Below are positions 10,660 to 22,247 of a DNA stretch of 64,000 nucleotides, piece by piece. The notes beneath the pieces were generated by a model. That model saw only the letters and a list, made by a program, of their open reading frames with translations. It did no database searches and had not been told where the DNA came from. A program made the position numbers and the translations under genes. The DNA is from Mangifera indica. Taxonomy: Eukaryota; Streptophyta; Magnoliopsida; Sapindales; Anacardiaceae. Where the stretch lies: NCBI RefSeq assembly GCF_011075055.1, contig NC_058139.1, positions 14,529,584 through 14,593,583 on the forward strand. Reading direction: 5' to 3'. Position 1 is the first letter of the stretch; each line of letters opens with the position of its first letter.

Positions 10660-12084
10660 TGTGGTAACTTTTAACTTTTCCCAAACCAATAATAGATAAT
10701 AAATGCATGACAATAGATAATTTCCCACAATTCTAAAATTTGTACTTAATACATTATCAATAACATAATAACTTCAATCCATAATAGGGTGTCTAAAAAT
10801 AAAATACATAGTATCAAGTGCATAAACAAACTTAATATAATACATAAAATAATAAAGTCCACATAGGCAAATAATTGAATTACCCTTTGCTCATGCAACA
10901 TCCTGAGTTGACTCGATGGCTTCCCCCGCCACCCTGTTACTCTATAATCTTACCTACAAAACTACAAAAGGAACACAGTGAGTGAAACATATCCAATAAG
11001 TGTGTGACCTCTTAGTACCTTGCACACAACATAAATAATACATATAAAACATATCGGTGTTCCATTTCCTATCTCATTGTGGCATTTTGGATGTTTTACC
11101 GGTATCCCAAATTACATCAATATCTTTAATACCTAGTGAAAACACGACACTCCAAATGTCAAATATAAAGTACATCGAATACAGTTGCTAATTGGGCTTT
11201 AGACATCATAGTCACATAGATTAGCCCTAATGCTTTCATGGCCCCACTACATATAGTTTGGTAGCAAGTCTACATTACATAAAAGTTCGATAAAATGTCC
11301 ATACTATGTATAGCTCGGTGGAATGATCACACTGCACATAACTTGGCGGTAAGAATAAGATGATGCATCATTTTTAGTTTTCAACTCAGAGTCACTCTAG
11401 TATAAGTTCATGTTATCGTTTATATAGTCGGGCACCCCACAGTCTAACTCGACCATGCATTCATCTAACAAGGGTATGCAACCTAGGGTGCAATACATGA
11501 CTGTGTATCCTATACCACATGGGCATGCATCCATTCCTAAATATACATGCTTATGGTTTTAACCTAACATGGGAACTGTTCATCCCCAAAGATACACAAG
11601 TCTGTAGCATGTTCTTACAGAACTATGAACTTAGCTTTCCCTGTATTTTATAGCCAGCAAACACAACCCTAAGTCACTAAAATCATACCATTTCATTTGT
11701 CCACATGACTACATGATTCTTTACACATCAATATAGGCAAATCACACCCAAGAAAATGATTATGCTTATTCAACACATAACCAAGTTTTTTAACATTTCA
11801 CATATGATTACTCAATTTTTGTTTACATGATTCAATCACTATCAACTTAGCCATATAGAAACTATTCAAGGTTAACACTAATATGCCAACATAATTTATC
11901 ATTAAATCTTTAACCTTAACCATGGCCTATCAAACACAGAAAATATGATCACTTAGTCCATAACATGCCATAACATGCCATTACTAGAATTACATGTTAG
12001 TAATCACAAAAAAATAGTATATCTTATTACACAACCAGAATCATGACCATATACTAATCTAATTAATCCATCACATAGAGGTTC
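10660..12084 (-). mobile_element. Truncated 3' LTR of minus-strand gypsy element (family A)
   Basis: Bases 11450-12084 match 18550-19172 closely and in the same orientation (for example AACCTAGGGTG, CCCCAAAGATACA, TTTTATAGCCA, AAGAAAATGA). Bases 10890-11450 resemble the reverse complement of the end of the plus-oriented family A LTR (CCTGTTACTC, CTTACCTA). It is therefore an LTR in minus orientation, cut off at 12084 where the plus-strand gypsy LTR starts; the last 575 bp or so of the LTR are missing. It is probably one LTR of the element whose other LTR is at 18540-19747. Confidence 0.6.
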
Positions 12085-14197
12085 TATAATACCTATAGGT
12101 AAGTCTAAGGGTATTTAAGTTTTTTTCTTGTTTTAAATTAAGCTAATTAACATTCTTCAAATTGATACATGCCCATGTATAAGGGTGTACAAGATTGTGT
12201 ATTGTTAGCTAATTTGAATTTAGTAGAAAAAATCATGATTGTAGCAAGATCGAGTATTGCCCTAGTAGTATGATGTGACACATACCTATGTATAGTCTAT
12301 ACACACCCGTGCATCATGTCCGATAGGTAAAAATAAAAGCTCATTTAACTTAAATTCTTTTATTCTTTTCATATCCAACTACATGCTAAAGAAAGAAAGG
12401 AGAAAGTAGAGAGGTTTTTGGCTGTCGATCGTTGAAAATTGTAGCCATGTGATGACTTGAGCATCATTCAAAAGTCAAGTAAATTGGTCTCTCTCTCTCT
12501 CTCACACACACGCACAAAAAAAAAAAACTAATCTAGCATATTTTCGTATGACTTTTCATATTTCAATCTAAACTATGGTTCCTAAGTGTTATTATGATGT
12601 TATTTAGATTATTAATTGGATATATGCATGTCTTATGATGCAATAGGGTGTACTTTCATGACTATTTTTGTTTGTGTGATAATTTGATGTTGAGGAGAAT
12701 CCAACCATGATTTTTGATGTTAGATTTTGTATGCAAAAGTTTTATTTGATGAAAGGATGCTTAGTATTCTAGAAATACCATATGAATGTTATGATATGCC
12801 TTAATTGATGGATCAAAATTGCTTAGGATCAGTAGCACTGCGATATCTGAATCACGACATATAATCGTATATGGCCTTATAGATGCCCGTGTGTCCTTAG
12901 TTAATAATAGAAGAGTCTACAATTTTCACACACTTGTTCTAAGGAGGGCACACACGATCGAGTGGTATAAGACACATACCCTTGTGTGACTTTCAAAAAT
13001 GGACATTACGTTTAAAAATAGGCATATAGGGGTACATCTTAAGTATACACCTATGTAGTCAATAAAAAAGCTATTTTACCCCTAAGCTAGATGTAAAGAT
13101 GAGTAAGAAGAAAGAAAGAGAATAAAAGACCTTAGCAAAATACGCTAAGATAATTCAAGATAAAAGAGGTGCTTGACTATATGGAAGATGACACATGACC
13201 CCGATTGAGTCAAACACACATTGAAAATAAAAAAGTTAAGGAAAATGATTCACATCTAGCTAGCCATCAGCTATGTGCATAAGTGGTAAGATTCTTGAAA
13301 GTAATAAGGCTTGATACCCATGAGATACATCATGCACTTAGCACCAAGGCATACAACCACTCAATTTATTCATGTGTCCATGGTAAAAATTATGGCTTTT
13401 AGATATTTTCTCATATGATCAACAGAATGCATCAAATATGTACCTACGGTAAAGGTCATCTTTGGATGGTTTAGATAATAATACTGATTAGCTTATATGA
13501 TAAGGGAAAAGACTGCTACCAAATTATTCTCCATATGACTAGGGTGTCTTAGATAACTAGTTTAATAGTTCGTACAACATGTGTGTAAGGCCCAATAGAT
13601 AATGACATGCAAGGTATCTTATGTTTTCACTAGGGTATTAGATATGTCGATTTTAGTTTATGCTTGAGTAATCTTTATGGATAACCTATGTTAGAGCACG
13701 AGAGTGCTGAGTTGTGACTACATTCAAATTCACAAATGGAACGTTAATTTTATTAATATCATGAGTATTTTGGATGCCGAAAGGTCATCAACTTAGTGAG
13801 TGTTTTTACTTAGGCACTCATTTATTTTGTTTTATAGGTAAAAGTGAGTAACAGGATATAAAGAAGAGCTAGCAGTCCAGTAGGCAACTGCACGAGGGCG
13901 AGGGGCATAATTGTCATTTTAGATTTTCTTGCCATTTATGTATTGCCATAAATTTTAATTACAATATGAGATTTATTTATGTTTGATAACTTCTAAATAA
14001 GTTTTCATTTTTTTCATACATTGATGAATTTTCAATAAATGATGTATTTCAGTAATTATTCACATTGCACTTTTTTGTACGCTTGAGAATTTATGATCAT
14101 ACATTTAATTACAAAGTTTAAATTAAGTAGTCCAATTTTGGATGAATTTTCGGGTCATATTCCAAGTAGAGATATTTATATGGAGAGTGGTGTTACA
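12085..14197 (+). mobile_element. 5' LTR of plus-strand gypsy element (family A), 2.1 kb
   Basis: It starts TATAATACCTATAGGTAAG, a decayed form of the TGTAACACCTATAGGTAAA start seen intact at 53928, and ends TGTTACA at 14197, just before a primer-binding site. The LTR matches the solo-like LTR at 53928-55760 along its length (for example GTGAGTAACAGG near 13844 and GATGAGTAACAGG near 55425). It contains a CT/CA/A microsatellite at about 12490-12527 and several short palindromes of the ACACNNNNGTGT type. No coding region. Confidence 0.8.
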
Positions 14198-14201
14198 TTT
14201 A

Positions 14202-14213
14202 TGGTATCAGAGC
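14202..14213 (+). other. Primer-binding site (initiator Met tRNA type)
   Basis: TGGTATCAGAGC, four bases after the LTR end, is the standard plant primer-binding site complementary to the 3' end of initiator Met tRNA. It fixes the LTR end at 14197 and the plus orientation of this element. Confidence 0.9.
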
Positions 14214-16434
14214 ATGATCTTGGTACTTAAAAAAGTGTTAAGTTCACAAGTGTCTAAAAGTGCATAATAGAGTTAAGTAAGGAAAGTAGTCCCTCATGCA
14301 ACTCTAACCACTCATCTATCTTTATCAGTATAAATATGGTAAACTTGTATTTAATTAAAGTATTTTATGTTCCTTAATTAGAATTTTAATTAAAGATAAG
14401 GAGATTTAGGAGATTGATCAAAGATGCCTCAAAGGTATCAACCAAGAGAAAAACCAAGTTAAAAGCCCAAGGACAGGTATCCGATGTGTTAGTTATGCCA
14501 TCAATGAATAGTAAAGCTATTAGTGAAGGATATCTTGAGAGAGAATAAAGAGACATTTGAGACTGTTAGACACCCAGTTCATGCCTTATAATAGTTGAGA
14601 TTCCAACCTAACAAGATAAAATGAAGATAGTGGATGATAGTAGAGGTTAGACTCACCCTATCTACAACCTAACAGATAGACGCTAGCCCTCTAACTTAAA
14701 GATAATGTAATATCAAATGGGTTACTAGCTATAGAGTGGTTGGAGGCAGTTAAGGACGTTATAAGGATTTACACCATGATAAATACAGATAAGATTCAAT
14801 ATGCTAGCCTCTTACTAAAGATGATGCAAATATATGTTGGTAGATGTTATATAGGACTCGTCAAGTATCAAAGATGACTTCGGTTAACTTCAAATGGGCC
14901 TTTGAGAAGTAATTCCTATCTGCAGATATCGTGTATGCAAAAGGCCCATGAGTTCCTTTATTTGAAGCAAGGCAACATGTCAATTAGAGAGTTTTTCACT
15001 AAGCTGAACTCCTTGTTCAAGTATGCTCCAAAAGTAACAACTTAGACCGAGGTAAGTTAAAGGTTTTTCTTAGTAGACTCAGATAAAATATTGCCAAGGA
15101 TGTTATGATAGGAGATAATCCTTTTAGATCTTTTTTAGAGGCCCTTGGCAGAACATTGAGGTTAGAGGCCATAAGGCATAAGATGACTCGAGATAAGGGG
15201 ATACCAGATCGGTTAGTATTAGTAGCCCCAGTTTAGAGTTGGAGTTAGATGGCTACAAGTGGCAATTGAGAGTATGATAGCTAAGAAAGGCAATAGAAAC
15301 CCCAGAGGTAAAAGACCCTTCTAGTAGAGAAATAAGAAGAATTATAAAGGTGAGAAACAAAAAAAATATGATCAACCGAGGTGAGAGGATCCTTCTACCT
15401 ATCTTAGATATAGATAAAGACATGTTGGAGAGTGTTTGCCAATCAGAAAGTATGTTACAAATGTAAGAAGCCTGACTATTTTGCTAGATAGTGCATAACT
15501 CCAATAACACTAGCCCCAATGAAACAAATAGTTGAAGAAGGATAGGCTAAGTGTATACAACCACTTAAACTTAGGCGAAAGCTAACCCGACAATAATGAC
15601 AAGTCAGTTAAGATTTCACTTTTGTCCTTTATATGCTTTAATTGATTCTCATGTCATACATTGCTTTGTTACAAGAGGTATAATAGAGAGATTAGGATTA
15701 TAACTTGAAACTGTTCTATAGATCAACATAAAGATGTCAAATGGGGACAAAATTCATAGTAGTTATATATTAATTGGAAAGATAGTTTATTTGGGAGGCT
15801 GAGAGATGGTCATATACCTAATAGTTATGAATATGCCTAATTTTGATATGATTCTTAGCATAGATTTATTAAGTGGATATAGGGCAAAAATTGACTATAG
15901 AAAGAAAAAGGTTCGGTTTGGTTTAGATAGTAGAGAGTAGTTTACTTTTGAAGAAGGTCAAGTTCTCAACATAATGATCAACATCGTTAAGGTAAGGAAG
16001 ATACTGAGTAAAAGGTGCATTGTGTATTTGGACATATAGTAAACAAATAAGATGAAATAGTCCTGGGTGTGAAAGATACTCCAGTGGTGTAAGAATTTAT
16101 TTTTTCCTTTATAGGCTTATAGGTTTAGCACTAGAGAGAGAGGTAGAGTTTAGTATGAGTTCGTTTTAAGTACAGTGCCAATTTCCAAGGTACCATACAT
16201 AATGACCCCAATAAAATTGCAAAAGTTAAAAACACAATTATAAGAGCTATTAGATAGTAGTTTTATCAGACTAAGTGACTCATCATGAGGTGCTTCAATT
16301 CTATTTGTAAAAAAGAAAGATGGATTGATGAGGATATATATTGACTATAGGAAGTTGAACAAATTAATAATAAAGAATAAATACCCAATTTTAAGAATAA
16401 ATAACTTATTTGATCAGCTTAATGGAGCTTTATC
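14214..16434 (+). pseudogene. Degenerate Ty3/gypsy gag-pol (gag, protease, start of RT)
   Basis: Many stops and frameshifts. The order is readable by domain. Gag is at about 14820-15240 (QKAHEFLYLKQGNMSIREFF). The zinc knuckle is at 15453-15494 (CYKCKKPDYFAR, stop, C), with the His changed to Tyr; one missing base at about 15435 in this copy breaks the frame that is open in the second copy. The protease is at about 15600-15900, where the DSGAT site has become DSHVI, followed by FDMILSIDLLS. The reverse transcriptase start at about 16090-16434 has LFVKKKDG and IDYRKLNKL, with SPWGAP changed to SS-stop-GAS. The rest of RT, RNase H, integrase and the 3' LTR are missing; the sequence jumps to an opposite-strand gypsy element. 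Confidence 0.85.
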
Positions 16435-16501
16435 AAATTATCAAGTCCTAATAATGGGAGTCCTGACTTATTTAATCAACCAGTCTTGATAAATTATCAA
16501 G
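16435..16501. repeat. Junction between two opposite gypsy elements with 11-bp direct repeats
   Basis: AAATTATCAAG occurs at 16435-16445 and again at 16491-16501. The plus-strand RT ends at the first copy. The minus-strand coding sequence ([14 protein letters not shown], equivalent to the gypsy FPDVFPEDLPGLPPD segment) ends near 16450-16460. The segment looks like a deletion scar with templated filler. Confidence 0.6.
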
Positions 16502-18345
16502 AAATGCATCCTGAAAATTACATACAATAAGAGTACTCTACAAGCTAGGGATTGATTCATCAATTTTATTCACAACATGCATCAAATAACCTGTATATCC
16601 CTTACTCAACATTTTTCTTGCTTTTACATTGCTAATCATTACACTCAATGCACAACCTACAACAAAAGTGAACTTATCACCATCGTCCAAATGGAACCAA
16701 ACTTTCCTCTTTTTATAGTTAATCTCAACCCCATATTTGCTCAAGAAGTCTATACCCAAAATCACATCAAAGTCAAACATATTAAACATTATCAGATTAA
16801 CAACTAACTCTCAATCTCTTAACAATATTGCCTTATCTAACAATATCTGATTAGTCAAAACACTATCCCCATTAAATAACTTAATATTAATATGATCAAT
16901 AAGTGTAGACTCTAATTTTAACCTGTTAACCATATTGGTCTATTATACGACGTGCAATAAAATTGTGAATGACACCAGAATTAATAAAAAATGAACAAGA
17001 ATAAAAAATTAATTGACTCATCATTACAAAAAGGTTAGCTTTAGCTTGGGTTTGAGTAGCTTTATAAACTATACTCTATCTTCCTTAAACAATTTACTTA
17101 GTGGGGGGTAGTATTGCTAAAGTACACTTACAGATGTTTCAAACATCAATTAGAACATATAATGAACAAGAATGATCTGGTTGTTTGCATCTATAACATA
17201 ACACTTACCTTTTACAGTCTATAGTATGTCTACACCCATACTTGCAGTAAGGAGAAGGGTCATACACCTCTATTGCTCTTCTTACTATGGTTACTCATCC
17301 CATCTCGACCTCTTACCTTTTTAGTTCTTTTTGGATCCTATGGATTGGAATCTTTTCTTGCCTATAAAATCTTAGTTGCTTCCTGCATGGTTACCACTTA
17401 TAACTTCTTGATCATGCCTTGAGACTGGGGTTGCTAATTTGAAGCTCATAAACACCTATCTTTTTAGCTATCTTCAATCTCATGACATCTAACCTTTGGG
17501 CTCTACTTAAAGCCTTTGAATAAGATTGGGTAGGATTATGTCCTATCAACACATCTCGAGTTATATCCTAACTTAACCTATTAATAAAGATTTCCATCTT
17601 GCTCTTATCTATATTAGTCACCCTTGGGGTATAACAAACAATTAAATTGAGGCGAGTGGAGAACTTCATCACAGTCTTATGCTTTTATCTCAAGTTAAGG
17701 AACATTTTAGCTTAAACATATAAGATATTAATATAATGGCATTCCTTTTTAGATACCTTTATGAAATCAGCCCATGTCATGCCATCTGTCTGATGGGTAT
17801 CATATAACATTTGCCATCAAATCTTAGTATCACCTTTCACTAAATAATTGGTACATTGGACTCTTTTATAGTTCGTCATCTTAAATAAGCTCATAACATC
17901 CTGTATAGCCTCAAGCCACTCATTAGCTGGAAACTAATTTGGTCTCTACACTACCATAAAACTCTAAGGTATGATATTTGCCAACCAAATTATATATAGG
18001 GTGGAGTTGTCCCTTGTTACCACCCGTAACAACGGTTATTTTAACCTTCTTGCCTTTTCAATCCTACTAGAGTAGTAAATTTACAACTGATGGTTGCTCA
18101 ACAATATTAGGGACTTTAACTAAGTGTTCTACACTATTGGATGCCTCTCGATTCTCTCAAAGAAATTACTAAACTATTTATCTTATCATAAAGCTATTAA
18201 TTTACAGTGTTGTAGATGCATCGAAGCTTCTCCCTCATCTTTCTTTGACTACCCTAAAGGGTTAGGATATCTTGATTTTTACCAGTAAGCCTCTTAGATC
18301 TCCTTATCCTAAAATAATTCAAAGGTTTAGGTTGATATACCATAA
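16450..18345 (-). pseudogene. Degenerate Ty3/gypsy gag-protease, minus strand
   Basis: Reading from high to low coordinates, gag-like sequence covers about 18345-17400 and has many stops. A zinc knuckle lies near 17175-17200 (CYRCKQPDHSCSLY, last Cys lost). The protease active site at about 16940-16980 reads NSGVIHNF where the family has DSGATHSF. The best-preserved part is the frame at 16538-16789, with DFDVILGIDFLSKYG, the conserved flap region of gypsy proteases. The RT and integrase that should follow below 16450 are gone. The gag start (AAGGAGATCTAAGAGG) resembles that of the plus-strand element, so both belong to one family. Confidence 0.8.
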
Positions 18346-18539
18346 TTCAAATACAGGTTAAATAATATTTATAGCAGTTAGTATACATGAGTAATATTGC
18401 ATGAGAGGCTACTTCTACACTTTCTATTACCACAACTATATATAAGCATTGCAAACTTCATTCACATTCCTTCCTGAATTCCTTAATTATACATGAGCAT
18501 ATATCTTCCATATATGGGTGTATACTTTATTCCTCATAC

Positions 18540-19747
18540 ATGGTCATGTGGTCATCTAACACAAACATATAACCTAGGGTGGCATAAATGATTGTGTCCT
18601 ATAACACATGGACGTGTATCCATTAGTAAATATACATGCTTGTGGTTTCAACCTAACACAAAAACTATTAATCCCCAAAGATACATGAGTGTGTTAAACT
18701 CCTAACATGGACATGTAGCACTTTCCTATAGAATTATAAACTGAGCTTTCCTTGCATTTTATAGCCAACAAACATAACTCCAAATCACCAAAATCATATC
18801 AATTCATTTGTCTACATGACTACATGATTCTCTACTTATTAGTATAGGCAAATAAAACCCAAGAAAATGAATATGCTTATCAACCAAGTTTTTTAACACT
18901 TCACATATGATTACTCAATTTTTGTTTCCATGATTCAATCACCATCAATTTAGCCATATAGAAACCATTCAAGATTAACAGTAATACTCCAACATAATTT
19001 ATCATTAAATCCCTAACAACACCTATAGTATGTTAAACACAAAAAATATGATCACATAGTCCTTATCATGCCATTACTAGAATTACACATTAGTAGTCAT
19101 AACAAAAGTCATATAACTCATTACATAGCCTAAATCAAGACCATATACTAATATGATTAATTCATCACATATATAGAGGTTAATCCATAATCAAATTAGA
19201 AAAAGGGTTCATTGTACTTGCCTTTGTTTTGATGCCCTAATAAGTCTTCACATCGTAAGACAATTCCCAAATGATCCTTCAGTCCTCTATGACTTCCTTG
19301 GCTCTAAAATTCTCTTCTAAAACTTTCACAAGGCTCTTTGCTTTTTGTAAATTATAAAAAAGTACTTAGCCAAACACGTCTGGACCTTTTTATTTTTAAC
19401 TGAAAACTACGATACACAGTCATGTAGTCCATATACATAGACATGTATGTTGTTACCTAATACTAAAAGCTTTTGAAAACATCATAAAACTAATTCTTAT
19501 GAAAAAAAATCAAACATGTTGACCAAACATAGAGTGTACCTTAACATACACAAACATGTGTATCTCCCAAACTTAGCCAATTTTCATACACTTAGCCAAA
19601 AAAACCATTTCACCTTTGCCAACACACATGGGCATGTAGCCTTCCTACATGATTATGCACCCAAAAAATCATACATACGCCATAAATTAACATAGGTCAA
19701 GAGGCAAAAATAAAAAAACACCGTTAGACATACCTATGAATGTTACA
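18540..19747 (-). mobile_element. 5' LTR of minus-strand gypsy element (family A)
   Basis: On the minus strand it begins TGTAACATTCATAGGTATG (19747 downward), homologous to the intact family start TGTAACACCTATAGGTAAA. Bases 18550-19172 match the other LTR at 11450-12084. It is shorter than the 2.1 kb plus-oriented LTR, and its gag-proximal part seems deleted; I find no primer-binding site between it and gag. Confidence 0.65.
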
Positions 19748-20650
19748 ATGATACTCAATCCGATATGATTCAACTGTCGATAAAGACATCAATACATATA
19801 TATTGAGAGTTCTTTGAGGTAGACACTTAATATGTATCTCAACCTCGAAGAGATGTTGTATTATGAAAGAATTGAATTATATGAGTAAATGTAATATTGA
19901 TAGGTTAAGAGTCAATAATTAATACTTTATTAGTCAGGTGATCATGATGCCTTCCTAGAGACTAATCTTTGGTTATGTATAAATGGTTTTTAGGTTAAGA
20001 GCTTGAAACGATTTGTCCACTATCGATCTAACAAAGAGCCTATGGGTCAGACATAATAAGTGTTAATAGAACTTTGGAAGTATAAGATTATTTCAAATTA
20101 ATCTAGTCTGGTATTTGGATAGATGATTTGAGTCTCAAGATGTCTTTGGACATAAAGTGTAATTTATTACACCTAGGGACCAAAGTGTAATAGTCTTGAG
20201 GTGTTTGAATATGATGAAGATTTTGAAATTTGGGCTTTATCTAATTAAATAAGGATAAAATTGTAGTTGGATAATTTAGCCTATGTACGACCATGCATGA
20301 TCCGTGAACATACTTGCATTACCTCGAATAAGGATTATCCATGATCTTATCTACCTTGAAATTTGGATAATCACAAATTATACAAATAAGATAAACATTG
20401 GGTGCACGATCGTGAAACCCTATAAATGGTCATGTATGGTCTCTATACAAAGAGACATGATTTCACAATTTTATAACTTTTAGCATGCTCATGCATACCA
20501 AACACCTGCCTATTCAATAATTGCCTATTAGCTCTCTTTTGGCAGTTTAAGCCTACGTTCCGTTCATTTATTATATGGATACTGAGGTGTAGCCCTAACC
20601 CAAACTCTTTTTGGAATATCTTTCAAAAGATTGGGTCATATCTTATGTCT
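19748..20650 (+). mobile_element. LTR family B, second half
   Basis: It continues family B where 9917-10659 stopped. GAGGTAGACACTTAATATGT, GTCATGATGCC, ACTAATCTTTGG, GGACCAAAGTGTAATAGTCT and others match, in order, the reverse complement of 22700 down to about 22320. The right end is uncertain. Short palindromes (GTGCACGATCGTG near 20400) are present. Non-coding. Confidence 0.6.
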
Positions 20651-21569
20651 ATTAAGTTCTACAAAAACAAAATAACAAAGTCATATTTTAATTTGCATTT
20701 ATTTAATGTGGTCTTGTATTAAAAAAATACTCTCACTATTTTATTCAAGTCAATAACCCTCATTATTGGACTCGAGAAGTCTCGATGGACTTTTTAGTAG
20801 ATCGAGATCTAATCAAAACTTTTTAACGTTCACTTTGGTGAACAAGTTAAATTGATTGATTACGCATGTTAATAAACCAAGAACAAAAGTTCATAGTCTC
20901 AAGTTATGTTGTTATGCTGACAAATTAACCACAAGACCTTAACTTTGACTCTTAGTTTTAGTCAGGCAAAATATTACATATCACTATGTATTGAGAACTA
21001 CATATCCCTATTCAACCTCTAAGATACTTCACATTCGCTTTAGTGAACAAGTTCAATATGTTAATTAAGTCAAACCCAACATAAACAAACACTCGATTTT
21101 TCCTTGATAGAAGTATATCCTTTGCTTTAACGAATAAGGTCCCGACGAAAAAAGTTTGATCAAGTGTCATATGGTACTTGGTTAATATAAGCTTTTTAAG
21201 TTCTTTAACAAACAATGACTTCACAAGGAATTCAAAATATCTCAAAGTTCAACTTTCAAGTTTAACAAATGCATAAACTAGTTATGCACCTATCTCACAA
21301 TAATATACATCAATCTATGGACATATATGATATTGAACCCTAACTTCACCCAAGATATGTATTTCTCATTTATTAAATCAAACATTATCACTATATTATT
21401 ATTAAAACAAATATAAAACACTATAAAGTCATAAGAATTGAAAGATGACTCTTAATCCTTAGAAAATATGTTTAGCTACTCATCAGGGTTGCAAAAACAC
21501 AATTCAAATAATTGAAATAAATCATATTATGCAAAAAGTAAGGAGATGAAGTTAAAAGGTTGGAATACT
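20651..21569. repeat. Repeat-derived DNA; segments recur near 59000 and, inverted, near 60700
   Basis: Bases 20700-20850 are similar to the reverse complement of about 60700-60860 (AATGAGGGTTATTGACTTGA there reads AATGAGGGCTATTGACTTAA). Bases 21240-21560 resemble about 58960-59240 (AAGTTTAACAAATGCAT..., TTAGCTACTCA). This points to parts of another LTR family. A minus-strand frame at 21012-21245 has no domain. Confidence 0.4.
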
Positions 21570-21702
21570 TCTCAATCTCGAACCTATTAAATTTTTATTG
21601 TTATTCATAGATCTTTACTTTTCAAACTAAAGTTCTTGTGTTAATATCTTACTCTCTAATGATTTCTAAATGGTTAAGAAGTCTTAAGATGAAAAAGAAG
21701 TC
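21570..21702 (+). repeat. Left part of a sequence found uninterrupted at 58250-58560
   Basis: TTTTCAAACTAAAGTTCTTG, then TTTCTAAATGG, AGAAGTCTTAAGATG and AAAAGAAGTCTGTC match 58300-58392 in order. The match continues from 23448, after the inserted LTR at 21703-23447. Confidence 0.7.
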
Positions 21703-22097
21703 TGTCATCGATGTAGGAGCATTTCGATCATTGAAAAATGACAATGATAACGAAAGTGACATTTTAAAAAATAAAAAACCTAAAATACCTCTTGCATGGA
21801 TCACATTTTAGCAAATATCTCACATGAGCTAACAATGACAACCATAGGATGTTTATGAACACCATACCTATATTTTGAAGGTTTCTTCATTTTTTGGTGT
21901 AATGAGGTTGCTCTCTAACCTAAGGAAGAAGGATCCCTCAATATCTACACAAAATAAGGATAAAAAATAAGTTAAAAAGTACATAGAGGTCTATTAGGAT
22001 ATAGAAACAAGGGTGAGTTTTTAAAAGGTCAAACGTTCACCTTTGTAAATTTGTAAAAAGATTTTGAATTGTGAAATTGTGTTTCTGTTTACAAAGA

Positions 22098-22121
22098 CAC
22101 CATGAATAACTATTCATGGTG
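22098..22121. repeat. Perfect 11-bp palindrome, 2-nt spacer
   Basis: CACCATGAATA, AC, TATTCATGGTG: arms pair perfectly. It lies within the family B LTR. A related palindrome is at 22226-22247. Confidence 0.85.
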
Positions 22122-22225
22122 CATGAATGATCTTTTGTCCTTATCTTGAACGAATCCACAAAAATCTCAAATTCTCTGCTATGAATATAAATAAGGTTTT
22201 GGATAAGATTATCTAAGTTCGTGTC

Positions 22226-22247
22226 ACCATGAATAGTCATTCATGGT
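22226..22247. repeat. Perfect 9-bp palindrome, 4-nt spacer
   Basis: ACCATGAAT, AGTC, ATTCATGGT. Same arm sequence as the palindrome 105 bp earlier. In the second copy one base of the right arm is changed (GTTCATGGT). Confidence 0.85.

Noticed and set aside
14202..14213. A tRNA gene, suggested by TGGTATCAGAGC
   Set aside because: Only the primer-binding 12-mer is present, right after an LTR end; no cloverleaf follows.
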